Below are positions 41,130 to 48,812 of a stretch of 64,000 nucleotides of DNA, one piece after another. A program made the position numbers and the translations under genes. The stretch's first letter is position 1. Every line of letters begins with the position of its first letter. A model generated the notes under the pieces. That model was not told the origin of the DNA, did no database searches, and saw nothing but the letters and a program-made list of their open reading frames with translations. The DNA comes from a virus: positions 1 to 64,000 of IMG/VR virus record IMGVR_UViG_3300042473_001265. One strand, written 5' to 3'.

Positions 41130-41135
41130 TATAAT
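41130..41135 (+). promoter_or_regulatory. -10 element TATAAT with weak -35, near-leaderless
   Basis: Predicted start 41142, one base from ATG 41141. No convincing -35 (ACACAC at 17 bases), so either an activator-dependent promoter or a chance match. Confidence 0.4.
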
Positions 41136-41140
41136 TATCT

Positions 41141-41845
41141 ATGAATCTAAAAAGTTTTGGCTGTAGTTTTATCTATGGCAGTGAATTGAGTGACGAAGTT
41201 TTGTGGGATAAAACTGTTGGCCGCAACCCAAAACACAGTAAATCAACATGGCCAGCACACCTAGCACGCCATTTGAACTATAATTATTTGTGCTACGCAA
41301 GGCCAGGCGCAGGTAATTTACAAATTGCTGAACGAGCACTAACGCATTTGGCCACCAATGAACAGGCATTGTTTGTTATAAATTGGTCGTTCATTGACCG
41401 GTTTGACTATTTCATGCTAGACAATCCAAATAAATTTTATGACAATGAATGGAATGAATGGGCTACGCTTATGCCTATCGACGAAACGGATATATCAAAA
41501 ATTTATTACAAACAGTTGCATTCAGAGCTTCGTGATAAACTAACAACTTTGATGAGCGTCAAGTTAGTGGTGGACACACTTAAACAAAAAAATTGTCCAT
41601 TTATAATGACATACATGGACGACTTGATGTTTGATAAACGGTGGCATACTACTCCAGCAATAACAGATATACAAGACTATATTCGTCCGCACATGACCCA
41701 ATTTGACGGCCTGACCCTACAACAATGGAGCAAAAAAAATGGATACCCTATCACTAGTGTAGGACATCCATTGGAGCAGGCACATGCAGCAGCTGGCCAG
41801 TTAATGATTAAAGTTTTTGATACACAAAATACAAACGATCATTAG
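41141..41845 (+). CDS. SGNH-hydrolase-like protein (copy 2)
   Basis: 234 residues. SFGCSFIYGSEL (G-C-S in place of G-D-S), RPGAGNLQIAERAL, FVINWSFIDRFDYF and GHPLEQAHAAAGQL align block by block with the protein at 22441. The first block lacks the Asp before Ser but keeps the Ser. Roughly the same length. Likely paralogues acting on glycan acyl groups, or non-catalytic. Its 3' end overlaps the opposing methyltransferase gene by 38 bases. Confidence 0.7.
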   Translation: MNLKSFGCSFIYGSELSDEVLWDKTVGRNPKHSKSTWPAHLARHLNYNYLCYARPGAGNLQIAERALTHLATNEQALFVINWSFIDRFDYFMLDNPNKFYDNEWNEWATLMPIDETDISKIYYKQLHSELRDKLTTLMSVKLVVDTLKQKNCPFIMTYMDDLMFDKRWHTTPAITDIQDYIRPHMTQFDGLTLQQWSKKNGYPITSVGHPLEQAHAAAGQLMIKVFDTQNTNDH

Positions 41846-42545
41846 CATCGCGTTTGAACTCCAACAATTTTAGATTGTATTTTTCAGCAAACTCATTGGC
41901 TATTTCAAAGTTCCATGGGAATATATCCACATACGGTCCTGTTTTGTGTGTGATGCCGGGATTGGCTCTCAAGTAAAATTTGCCTGCAGGCATGAGCAAG
42001 TTCACACAGTGAGCAAATCGTGCTTCGATCTCATCCCGGCTGTTGAAATTGATAGATCCCAGTGCAATAATATGATCATGACTGCTGGGTTTGACTCGGT
42101 AATCTAAAATATCTACTTCAAAGTCCGCAGCATGATTGTACGGATCGATGCCAATTAAATTGTCAATGCGGCCCTTGAACGGATGATAACCGCAGCCCAC
42201 ATCCAGTACAGATTTGGGATTTTGCTTTTGAATTTCTTCTGCCAGCGCCCAGCCTGTATAGTCGTAGTCACCGGTGCGCGGGCGCCAAATTTCTCTAAAA
42301 AATCGATTGGTATAACGTTCACTCAGTGTGTCCACAATGCTGATCAAGGTGCCGGTGAAATCGCAATCTTCCATGGCCAGTTTTGCTTCCACAGCATCTT
42401 TGAATTTTCTGTAGCGGACTGGTGTCCATGGCAATTGATCCACTACTGTGTTTTCTGTAATGTCTGCACAAATTTTGGAGTACTTGGCTAGATTAAAGGC
42501 AATCTCTAAATTTTCTTTAATTAGATTAAAAATCTTGGTATTCAT
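41808..42545 (-). CDS. Class I SAM-dependent methyltransferase
   Basis: 245 residues. KSVLDVGCGYHPFKGRIDNL is motif I, IGIDPYNHAADFEVDIL motif II, and IIALGSINF..R motif IV region. N-terminal helical extension of about 100 residues. Small-molecule or glycan methylation is likelier than DNA methylation (no PPY). Minus strand, convergent with the SGNH-like gene and divergent from the TctC-like gene. Confidence 0.75.
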   Translation of the reverse strand: MNTKIFNLIKENLEIAFNLAKYSKICADITENTVVDQLPWTPVRYRKFKDAVEAKLAMEDCDFTGTLISIVDTLSERYTNRFFREIWRPRTGDYDYTGWALAEEIQKQNPKSVLDVGCGYHPFKGRIDNLIGIDPYNHAADFEVDILDYRVKPSSHDHIIALGSINFNSRDEIEARFAHCVNLLMPAGKFYLRANPGITHKTGPYVDIFPWNFEIANEFAEKYNLKLLEFKRDANDRLYFVYQKL

Positions 42546-42564
42546 TAAATTTTTCCGTTGTTTG

Positions 42565-42572
42565 ATAAATAA
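42565..42572 (+). promoter_or_regulatory. T4-like late promoter GATAAATA for the binding-protein gene
   Basis: Predicted start 42578; gives a 65-base leader containing the hairpin at 42576-42611. Confidence 0.65.
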
Positions 42573-42575
42573 AAT

Positions 42576-42611
42576 TACAAGGAGATAAAAAATTTCTTAT
42601 CTTGCTGTAAT
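42576..42611 (+). promoter_or_regulatory. 5'-end hairpin in the leader
   Basis: TTACA..AGATAA and TTATCT..TGTAA pair (5 + 6 bases around a symmetric 3x3 internal loop, 8-base loop). It would sit at the very 5' end of the late transcript and holds an AGGAG; it may stabilise the mRNA or mask a false ribosome site. The real site AAAGGACC precedes ATG 42643. Confidence 0.5.
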
Positions 42612-42642
42612 TCATCATAACTATTTAATCAAAGGACCGATC

Positions 42643-43596
42643 ATGAAAAAATTACTAGTATCACTTCTGCTGGCCCCGCTAATGGCGGCAGCTTGGCAAC
42701 CCACCAAGCCCGTCACAGTTGTCTACCCCAATGGACCCGGTGCCGGCAATGAAATATCATTCCGTATTGTGGCTGACATTGTGGAAAGAAAGACCGGTAT
42801 CGTATTCAAGGCAGAACACCGGCCAGGTGCGGATGGCAACATTGCTATCAATCACTTTGTAACAGTGCCGCGAGACGGACATACCATTGCAGTGCCAGCT
42901 TGCCAGTCAAACTGGGTCACACCCGAAGTATGGTATCTCAACATGATCAAGTACAATCCCATGGACCTAGAACCCATTGCCAACATTGCTCGCAGTCCCT
43001 TGGCATTCTGGGCGCATCCTTCGAGCAAGATTAACACCCCTGAAGAATTTGTTGCAGCCATTCGCAATCGGCAAAAAATGTCAGTGGCTATAGGAGGTGG
43101 CGGTCACAAACTGGCAGTGGAATATCTTGTGGACAAAGTAAGTGTACCCGGCAGTGACAACCTGCAAACTATAATGTACAAAGGTCCTGCACAGGCCTTG
43201 CTAGATGTCATGGGCGGGCATGTGGAGTTTGGTGTAACTCCTGTGGCTGTGGGATACCCGCTGGTCAAAGCAGGCAAACTCAAATTCATTGGAATTGCTG
43301 ATACTCAACCACTAGCAGGATTGGAAAATATTCCACTAATGAGCAAGGCTGCACCAGGGCTCAGTATTCATGGCTGCTGGAACATGGTATTACCACCCGG
43401 TACTCCTCAAGAAATACAAACATGGTATCAAGATAATTTTGTTCCTGCTATACGATCAGCCGAAGCTGCGGCCAAGTTTCGAGAAAACATGATGTACACA
43501 ACCCCTGTTGAACATACACCGGCTGGTGTCCGTGCCAGTATGGCACGACTACAACAGACCTGGCAACCAGTTGCTCGACGGATCAAACCCGAATGA
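42643..43596 (+). CDS. TctC/Bug-family periplasmic solute-binding protein
   Basis: 317 residues with a Sec signal peptide (MKKLLVSLLLAPLMAAA, cleavage near residue 17). KPVTVVYPNGPGAGNEISFR, EHRPGADGNIAINHF and PVAVGYPLVKAGKLKFIGI fit the Bug family that binds carboxylates for tripartite transporters. Complete in length. The family is massively expanded in Betaproteobacteria and rare in phages, so transfer from the host is likely. It could feed an uptake system, or block or decorate the envelope. Overlaps the sulfotransferase-like gene by 4 bases. Confidence 0.9.
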   Translation: MKKLLVSLLLAPLMAAAWQPTKPVTVVYPNGPGAGNEISFRIVADIVERKTGIVFKAEHRPGADGNIAINHFVTVPRDGHTIAVPACQSNWVTPEVWYLNMIKYNPMDLEPIANIARSPLAFWAHPSSKINTPEEFVAAIRNRQKMSVAIGGGGHKLAVEYLVDKVSVPGSDNLQTIMYKGPAQALLDVMGGHVEFGVTPVAVGYPLVKAGKLKFIGIADTQPLAGLENIPLMSKAAPGLSIHGCWNMVLPPGTPQEIQTWYQDNFVPAIRSAEAAAKFRENMMYTTPVEHTPAGVRASMARLQQTWQPVARRIKPE

Positions 43597-44219
43597 AGTA
43601 TATTTTTCTAGCTGGTGCGCCGGGTTCTAAATGGAGCAGCGTGAGCAAAAACATCTACTACAGCGCCAGTATCGATCGCTCGGACTATCGTGATGAATGG
43701 ACCTATTGGCATGATGCATCGGGCCAGCGTGAACTCATGCACCTGGGAGCATACTGGGATCCTGGCATGGCATGCCCACTGCCCGAAGATCTCACTGTGT
43801 TGAGCCGTCCGCAGCTTGAAGAAAGTTTTGACTATCCGTTTGATAAAAATGCAACCGGAATACGAATTATCAAGAGCCATATCTTTTGCAACCACATTGA
43901 TTTTCTACGAGCCATATTTCCCGAATCACCCATAGTATTGGTGCAACGCAGTAATGATGCCTGCCTAGGATGGTGGGTCAAATGCGGTCATTTTAACATC
44001 ACATACCCCCGGTATGATAACTACTATGTTGATTTAAAAAACATGGCAGTACAAATCAAACAGCAGAATCACTGCATTGACCAGGTCATAGCTGATAGTC
44101 ACAATCCGCAACAGGTTTCAAACAATCAGCAATTATGCAAGACCTTGGGCATTGCACTGCCGCCAGAAGAACATTGGCAAAATTATGCAGCATCGGACAT
44201 AACAGTAACAGTAATATGA
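43593..44219 (+). CDS. Sulfotransferase-like protein
   Basis: 208 residues. IFLAGAPGSKWSSVSKNI resembles the 5'-phosphosulfate loop of PAPS sulfotransferases, and PESPIVLVQRSNDACLGWWV the 3'-phosphate-binding segment with Arg-Ser. Shorter than typical enzymes of about 250-300, so recognition is partial. Immediately followed by an oxygenase-like gene and one gene away from an APS-kinase-like gene that could make PAPS. Acceptor unknown. Confidence 0.6.
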   Translation: MKYIFLAGAPGSKWSSVSKNIYYSASIDRSDYRDEWTYWHDASGQRELMHLGAYWDPGMACPLPEDLTVLSRPQLEESFDYPFDKNATGIRIIKSHIFCNHIDFLRAIFPESPIVLVQRSNDACLGWWVKCGHFNITYPRYDNYYVDLKNMAVQIKQQNHCIDQVIADSHNPQQVSNNQQLCKTLGIALPPEEHWQNYAASDITVTVI

Positions 44220-44902
44220 AAAATCAAGCCGAATACAACAGCAGTTGGCAATGGTGTGTTGACCACAGCAATTATCACTTTGACAATCGTCGAGTTGAAA
44301 AAACTGGCGAATGGTTTCAAGTGCTGGGACGCTTTGTAGGTAATTGGACAGACGAAGTACAGCAGGCACAAGGCCAGCCCATTACCTGGGCCACTCGTAA
44401 ATTCTACAGTAATGATGATGACACAGTTAGTCCCATGTTGGCACAGGAGCAAAACGATTTGCGCGACACAGGTGCACCAGTTGATCTGCAATTGACCGAT
44501 GCAGTATTTGACATCAGTGCATTTCCCACACTGACAAAGATGAGCAATTATTTTGGAATAGAAGATCCCAAAATTCGCATGCACTTTCAGCAGCCGGGTC
44601 AAATGTTTAATTTGCATATTGACAAGTTGCAAGAACGCTGTCCCGACAATCCCGAGCGTGTTATCCGTATGAGTGTTATGCTGACAGATTGGGAACCCGG
44701 ACAGTTTTACTTGTATGGTACAACAACCTACTCAAGATGGCGAGCAGGCGATGTGCATGTGTTTGACTGGGCCAATGTTCCGCATGCCACTGCCAATGCC
44801 AGTCGCAGTATGCGTCCAGTATTGCAAGTTACCGGACTCAAAACAGACAAGACTCGAGAAATGTTCAAATTAGCAGGACCACTGGTAACATATCCAGTAT
44901 GA
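44216..44902 (+). CDS. 2-oxoglutarate/Fe(II) oxygenase-like (aspartyl-hydroxylase type)
   Basis: 228 residues from ATG 44216. FNLHIDKLQE gives HxD, and FDWANVPHATANASRSMRPVLQVTG gives the distal His (PHATAN) and the Arg that binds 2-oxoglutarate (RPVLQ). The wider double-stranded beta-helix family hydroxylates protein side chains or small molecules. Overlaps the previous gene by 4 bases. Confidence 0.7.
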   Translation: MKNQAEYNSSWQWCVDHSNYHFDNRRVEKTGEWFQVLGRFVGNWTDEVQQAQGQPITWATRKFYSNDDDTVSPMLAQEQNDLRDTGAPVDLQLTDAVFDISAFPTLTKMSNYFGIEDPKIRMHFQQPGQMFNLHIDKLQERCPDNPERVIRMSVMLTDWEPGQFYLYGTTTYSRWRAGDVHVFDWANVPHATANASRSMRPVLQVTGLKTDKTREMFKLAGPLVTYPV

Positions 44903-44927
44903 AAAGACAATTATCAAAGGAGTTAAC

Positions 44928-45782
44928 ATGACACAACGCATATTAGTAATGGGCTTACCAGGTTCGGGCAAAACATTCTTTGCAACCGCACTTAAAAAAT
45001 ATTTAGAAGAAAATTCTAATACACTTACTATGCCAGTGAGTCGTATGGTAAATTTAGAACACCCACCATTGACATACACTAGCAAAGTTGACTGGTTCAA
45101 CGCAGACGAAATTCGCAAACAATACAACGACTGGGACTTCAGTCGCGAAGGCCGTATTAGACAAAGTATTAGAATGTTTGATTTTGCTGTGCGATGTTCC
45201 GGAGACTTTGTAATCTGTGACTTTGTGGCACCGCTGGTGGAGATGAGGAACAACTTCAAAGCTGACTGGACCATATGGATGGACACTATTGATGCTGGCC
45301 GGTTTGAAGATACTAATAAGGCATTTGTTCCACCTGAACAGTACGATTTTAGAATCACAGAACAACATGCTGAAAAATGGGCAGAGTTTGTAGGCGATCA
45401 CATTTTGTATAATCGTAGGAGACCGCGGTTTGACTGGCAACGAGAAACGGTGCAGATGCTGGGCCGCTGGCAACCGTGGCATGCCGGGCATCGAGCCCTG
45501 TTTGAAAGACTAATTGCTCGAACAGGACAGGTTGTTATTCAAGTGCGTGATGTGCAAGGTTGGCAAGGATCTAATCCGTTTGCAATCGAACAGGTCAAGA
45601 ATTTTATACGGCGTGATCTAGATCCATTGTTCCAAGGACAATATGAAATACAAGTGGTGCCCAACATTGTACACATTGGCTGGGGCCGCGGAGTAGGCTA
45701 CACATCAGGTGAAGAAACATTTGACGAAACAGTAACCAGCATCAGCGCTACAAATATCAGAAAAAGTATGGGACTGTCGTGA
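44928..45782 (+). CDS. Fusion of APS-kinase-like and nucleotidylyltransferase domains
   Basis: 284 residues; AAAGGAG ribosome site. Residues 1-150: GLPGSGKT (9-16), WFNADEIRKQYNDWDFS.EGR..Q..RM and VICDFVAPLVEMR parallel CysC (DGDNVR...GFS..DR..NIRR, VICAFISPF..DR), and FVPPEQYDF parallels YEPP. Residues 170-284: GRWQPWHAGH (H185-H188) and SATNIR (273-278) mark a nucleotidylyltransferase of the NMN/sulfate adenylyltransferase superfamily. If both act on sulfate this would make PAPS from sulfate and ATP. The second domain is much shorter than ATP sulfurylase, so this is inference. Confidence 0.65.
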   Translation: MTQRILVMGLPGSGKTFFATALKKYLEENSNTLTMPVSRMVNLEHPPLTYTSKVDWFNADEIRKQYNDWDFSREGRIRQSIRMFDFAVRCSGDFVICDFVAPLVEMRNNFKADWTIWMDTIDAGRFEDTNKAFVPPEQYDFRITEQHAEKWAEFVGDHILYNRRRPRFDWQRETVQMLGRWQPWHAGHRALFERLIARTGQVVIQVRDVQGWQGSNPFAIEQVKNFIRRDLDPLFQGQYEIQVVPNIVHIGWGRGVGYTSGEETFDETVTSISATNIRKSMGLS

Positions 45783-46216
45783 TTCGATATTTAAATCTTC
45801 CTGCTATCCCTGTTGATATCATGTCTCGGTTAAATCGAGACTTTGGTCAATATAAAACAAAGGCCAATCCATTGAATAAAGTCTATGTGTGGAGTGACGA
45901 TTTTAACGAAGAAGTTAACCGCTGGTGTCAACAAAATATATGCGACACTATGTATTGGGGGTTTCAGATCATGACTGGAGATCAACCAATGCACAAAGAT
46001 AATGTCACACTGACCAAGTTAATTTACTTGATCAACACAGGCGGCGACAATGTTTACACTAGATTTTATGATGATGACAAAAATCTCACACACAGTTATA
46101 AAATTGAATGCAATCGTTGGCATTTGCTCAAAGCAGACAGCTATCACAGTGTTGACGGTGTTGAGTCAGGGCAGACGAGATTCAGTCTGACTGGCAGAAT
46201 ATTCCCGGAAGCATAA
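45779..46216 (+). CDS. 2OG-Fe(II) oxygenase-like protein (small)
   Basis: 145 residues with GTG start overlapping the previous stop. QPMHKDNVTLTKLIYL (HxD), then HLLKADSYHSVDGVESGQTRFSLTGR with distal His and Arg. The order and spacing fit a small prolyl-hydroxylase-like double-stranded beta helix. Second oxygenase of the 43.6-46.2 kb module. Substrate unknown. Confidence 0.6.
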   Translation: MIRYLNLPAIPVDIMSRLNRDFGQYKTKANPLNKVYVWSDDFNEEVNRWCQQNICDTMYWGFQIMTGDQPMHKDNVTLTKLIYLINTGGDNVYTRFYDDDKNLTHSYKIECNRWHLLKADSYHSVDGVESGQTRFSLTGRIFPEA

Positions 46217-46226
46217 CCGCAATTGT

Positions 46227-46234
46227 GTTAAATA
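46227..46234 (+). promoter_or_regulatory. T4-like late promoter GTTAAATA
   Basis: Predicted start 46240, leader to ATG 46265 with AGAAAGAGC. Confidence 0.6.
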
Positions 46235-46264
46235 ACTGAGATACACTATTAGAAAGAGCTTATT

Positions 46265-46432
46265 ATGTCGGAAAACAAACCAACTTTTATACAGGCAATC
46301 AAAGCAGCACAGGCAATTAAAACCAAAATTTCACCTGAAACTGCTGCAACTATACAGCAAACAAAGAAAACACCCAAGTCACAGGTCACCACCAACAAGC
46401 CCACCACAAGAACTACAGGGCGCGGCAGATAA
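46265..46432 (+). CDS. 55-residue basic peptide
   Basis: Short frame MSENKPTFIQAIKAAQAIKT with a Thr/Lys-rich, likely disordered tail ending TTGRGR. It has its own late promoter and a terminator 24 bases on. Monocistronic late basic peptide, possibly packaged with DNA. Function unknown. Confidence 0.5.
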   Translation: MSENKPTFIQAIKAAQAIKTKISPETAATIQQTKKTPKSQVTTNKPTTRTTGRGR

Positions 46433-46435
46433 GCT

Positions 46436-46443
46436 GCTAAATA
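46436..46443 (+). promoter_or_regulatory. Late promoter-like GCTAAATA ahead of a terminator
   Basis: Lies between the 46265 gene and the hairpin at 46456; a transcript from it would meet the terminator at once, so function is doubtful. Confidence 0.3.
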
Positions 46444-46455
46444 AACTTAACACGG

Positions 46456-46499
46456 CCCAAGCCTCTGCGGACTGATCATCCTGGCACGCTTGGGTTTTT
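46456..46499 (+). terminator. Rho-independent terminator
   Basis: CCCAAGC / GCTTGGG with a 25-base loop and T5; separates the basic peptide from the lysis cassette. Confidence 0.65.
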
Positions 46500-46525
46500 C
46501 TACGACTGCACATTTTTGTTGCCTG

Positions 46526-46533
46526 GATAAATA
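46526..46533 (+). promoter_or_regulatory. T4-like late promoter GATAAATA for the lysis cassette
   Basis: Predicted start 46539, 21-base leader to the endolysin ATG 46560. Confidence 0.7.
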
Positions 46534-46559
46534 CCAGTATCTAACAAGGTGTCAACACT

Positions 46560-47174
46560 ATGCAAATCAGCACTGCACAACTGCAACAAATCATACCCAG
46601 CAATCCATATGTTTCGCAATGGACCGAAGCACTAAACAAAATCTTACCCGACTACGGCATAGATACTCCGCAGCGAGTCAGCGGATTCTTAGCACAATGC
46701 GCCCATGAAAGTGCAGGGTTTACTGCGCTGAGTGAAAATTTAAACTATCGCAAAGAATCTCTACGCCGTGTTTTTGCCAAATATTTCACCAGTGATTCAG
46801 TGGCCGAACAGTATGCACACAAAGAATCCATGATTGCCAACCGTGTGTATGCCAACAGAATGGGCAATGGTGACGAAGCATCTGGTGACGGATATCGCTA
46901 TTGCGGTCGTGGCCTAATTCAGCTCACAGGCAAAGACAACTATCAAGCATTTGCCGAAAGTGTAGAAATGGCTGTGGAAGATGTGCCAGCATATCTGGCC
47001 ACATTTGAAGGTGCAGTGCAAAGTGCCTGTTGGTTCTGGGAAACAAATAATCTAAACCAATGGGCTGACAAGGGCGATATTGTTACACTGACCAAACGCA
47101 TCAACGGCGGCACCATTGGTCTAGAAGATCGCATCAAGCACTACGAACACGCACTGCATGTACTAGGACTATAA
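46560..47174 (+). CDS. Endolysin, glycoside hydrolase family 19
   Basis: 204 residues. FLAQCAHESAGFTALSENLN supplies the catalytic Glu of the GH19 chitinase-like lysozymes, followed by NRVYANRMGNGDEASGDGYR and CGRGLIQLTGKDNYQ, all diagnostic. No signal peptide, so it needs the holin for release. Cleaves the glycan strands of peptidoglycan. First gene of a compact lysis cassette. Confidence 0.9.
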   Translation: MQISTAQLQQIIPSNPYVSQWTEALNKILPDYGIDTPQRVSGFLAQCAHESAGFTALSENLNYRKESLRRVFAKYFTSDSVAEQYAHKESMIANRVYANRMGNGDEASGDGYRYCGRGLIQLTGKDNYQAFAESVEMAVEDVPAYLATFEGAVQSACWFWETNNLNQWADKGDIVTLTKRINGGTIGLEDRIKHYEHALHVLGL

Positions 47175-47175
47175 C

Positions 47176-47658
47176 ATGTGGTTACTGCATTTCTTTTCAG
47201 ACAGTTTTTTACAGTTCGTAGTCAATGCAGTATTAATAACTGGCGCCGTTAGCACAGTTTTATTCTGTTTCTTTCTCAATAAGATTTTACAATTTTTTCC
47301 GCCATTGGCGCCATACTACAAAGCATTGCAAATTGGCAGTATAGTTGTGCTGTTGGCTGGCGTGTACTTTAAAGGTGGCTACACTACTGAAATGATCTGG
47401 CGTGACAAGGTAAAAGAAGTAGAAGCCAAGTTAGCTGCGGCCGAAGCTGAAAGCAAAAAAGAAACTGTAAAAATTGTAGAACGAGTTGTCAAGAAAACCG
47501 AAGTTGTTCAGCGGCGTGGTCAAGATGTTGTTCAATATATTGATCGAGAAGTTGTCAAGTATGATACAAAATTTTTACCTGGTGGTGTATGTGAAATACC
47601 TAAAGAATTTGTCAAAGCACACAATGACTCTGCTACTCCGGTTGAGGCAAAGAAATGA
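47176..47658 (+). CDS. Inner-membrane spanin (i-spanin) or membrane partner
   Basis: 160 residues. Two hydrophobic segments (about 9-34 and 50-67), then a long charged coiled-coil (KVKEVEAKLAAAEAESKKET to VQYIDREVV). It overlaps by 4 bases the gene for a small outer-membrane lipoprotein, the classic two-gene spanin layout. i-spanins usually have one membrane span; the extra one is a difference worth noting. Confidence 0.7.
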   Translation: MWLLHFFSDSFLQFVVNAVLITGAVSTVLFCFFLNKILQFFPPLAPYYKALQIGSIVVLLAGVYFKGGYTTEMIWRDKVKEVEAKLAAAEAESKKETVKIVERVVKKTEVVQRRGQDVVQYIDREVVKYDTKFLPGGVCEIPKEFVKAHNDSATPVEAKK

Positions 47659-47924
47659 AATATCTATTATTACTATCAGTAGTACTATTACAGGCCTGTG
47701 GCACAACAGTGCCAGTCTCTGCAAAATTTCCCGACGCCCCGGGCGCGATTGCAACACAAACATGCCCTGCATTACAGCAACTACCGCAGGATCCCAAACT
47801 AAGCGAAGTATCTAAAACAATCACCATCAACTATACCACATACTATGAATGTGCAGTCAAAGTCGATGCCTGGAATGATTGGTATAAAATACAAAAAAAT
47901 ATTTTTGAAAAGGCAGCAAAATGA
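47655..47924 (+). CDS. Outer-membrane lipoprotein, o-spanin
   Basis: 89 residues with lipobox LLQAC (Cys15) and a short periplasmic part containing Pro and aromatic residues. A tiny lipoprotein coupled to a coiled-coil inner-membrane protein identifies an o-spanin; the pair fuses inner and outer membranes to finish lysis of a Gram-negative cell. ATGA overlap with the holin. Confidence 0.8.
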   Translation: MKYLLLLSVVLLQACGTTVPVSAKFPDAPGAIATQTCPALQQLPQDPKLSEVSKTITINYTTYYECAVKVDAWNDWYKIQKNIFEKAAK

Positions 47925-48418
47925 GTGAAGAACTAAAAAGCGCAAGCGAAACAAAAAAAGAAGACTGGATGAACTCAAAATGGCGTCCAGCCATGGGTTG
48001 GATGTACATGCTGACCTGTGTGACTGACTTTGTAATATTCCCAATTCTGTGGAGCCTGCTGCAGACCTTACTCAAACAACCTGTTACTCAGTGGAGTCCA
48101 TTGACACTGCAAGGTGCAGGACTATTTCACCTGGCCATGGGCGCGGTGCTAGGGGTTGCTGCATATGGTCGTACACAAGAAAAACTTGGTGGAGCCAACA
48201 ATGGCGGAATACAAACACCACCAACAGGCTTTTCGCCTGGGCTTACAACAACCAGCACACCATCAACAGGATTTGGTGCCACTACTGGGGGCTTTGGCCC
48301 TCATGCACCCAGCACAAGTTTTGCACCAGCCCCTAGCTGGGGTACAACTCCGGTCTCAACAGCACCATCACAGACATTTGGATCTGGGCCGGCGCCTGCA
48401 CAAAAACCTGAACTTTAA
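47921..48418 (+). CDS. Holin (3TM type)
   Basis: 165 residues. NSKWRPAMGWMYMLTCVTDF and a second hydrophobic block (GAGLFHLAMGAVLGVAAYGR) match the holin family first described with gene-transfer agents. The C-terminal 80 residues are low-complexity Gly/Thr/Pro/Ser and longer than usual. The position between the spanins and a small membrane peptide supports a holin. Confidence 0.85.
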   Translation: MSEELKSASETKKEDWMNSKWRPAMGWMYMLTCVTDFVIFPILWSLLQTLLKQPVTQWSPLTLQGAGLFHLAMGAVLGVAAYGRTQEKLGGANNGGIQTPPTGFSPGLTTTSTPSTGFGATTGGFGPHAPSTSFAPAPSWGTTPVSTAPSQTFGSGPAPAQKPEL

Positions 48419-48430
48419 AAGGAACTTAAT

Positions 48431-48553
48431 ATGTTAGATACATTATTTTGGATAGCAGTAGGAGCATTCGTAGGATGGAATTTTCCGCAGCCTTTCTGGG
48501 CAAAGATTATTCAAGAAAAAATTCAAGCCATGATAGCCAAGAAGGGAGCATAA
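48431..48553 (+). CDS. 40-residue membrane-associated peptide
   Basis: MLDTLFWIAVGAFVGWNFPQ..., with AAAGGAAC upstream of ATG 48431 and the next gene starting 2 bases after its stop. One hydrophobic N-terminal segment and a charged helix. Could be a lysis-timing peptide. Not recognised. Confidence 0.5.
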   Translation: MLDTLFWIAVGAFVGWNFPQPFWAKIIQEKIQAMIAKKGA

Positions 48554-48554
48554 C

Positions 48555-48755
48555 ATGAAAACATTATTAACATTAGTATTAGCCTCGGCATTTGCAATGC
48601 CAGTTATGGCAGCAGACGAAGCACCAAAAACTAAATTTGTATGCAAAGAAGTCAAAGACAGCAAGACAGGCAAATTTAAAAAACAATGTAAACAAATTAA
48701 GATACACAAAAAATACGAAGGCACTGCTGTTCCTGACAAAAAGTCTAAAAAGTAA
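48555..48755 (+). CDS. Small secreted basic protein
   Basis: 66 residues. Clear Sec signal peptide (MKTLLTLVLASAFAMPVMAA), mature part of about 45 residues, Lys-rich with two Cys (KFVCKEVKD..KKQCKQI) that could form a disulfide in the periplasm. Last gene of the lysis cassette before a terminator. Function unknown. Confidence 0.65.
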   Translation: MKTLLTLVLASAFAMPVMAADEAPKTKFVCKEVKDSKTGKFKKQCKQIKIHKKYEGTAVPDKKSKK

Positions 48756-48765
48756 CAACTAACTC

Positions 48766-48801
48766 AGCAGTCAGCATAACTATTGTGTTGACTGCTTTTT
48801 T
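48766..48801 (+). terminator. Rho-independent terminator
   Basis: AGCAGTCA / TGACTGCT stem, 15-base loop, T run; ends the lysis cassette. Confidence 0.75.
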
Positions 48802-48812
48802 ACGACTTAAAT

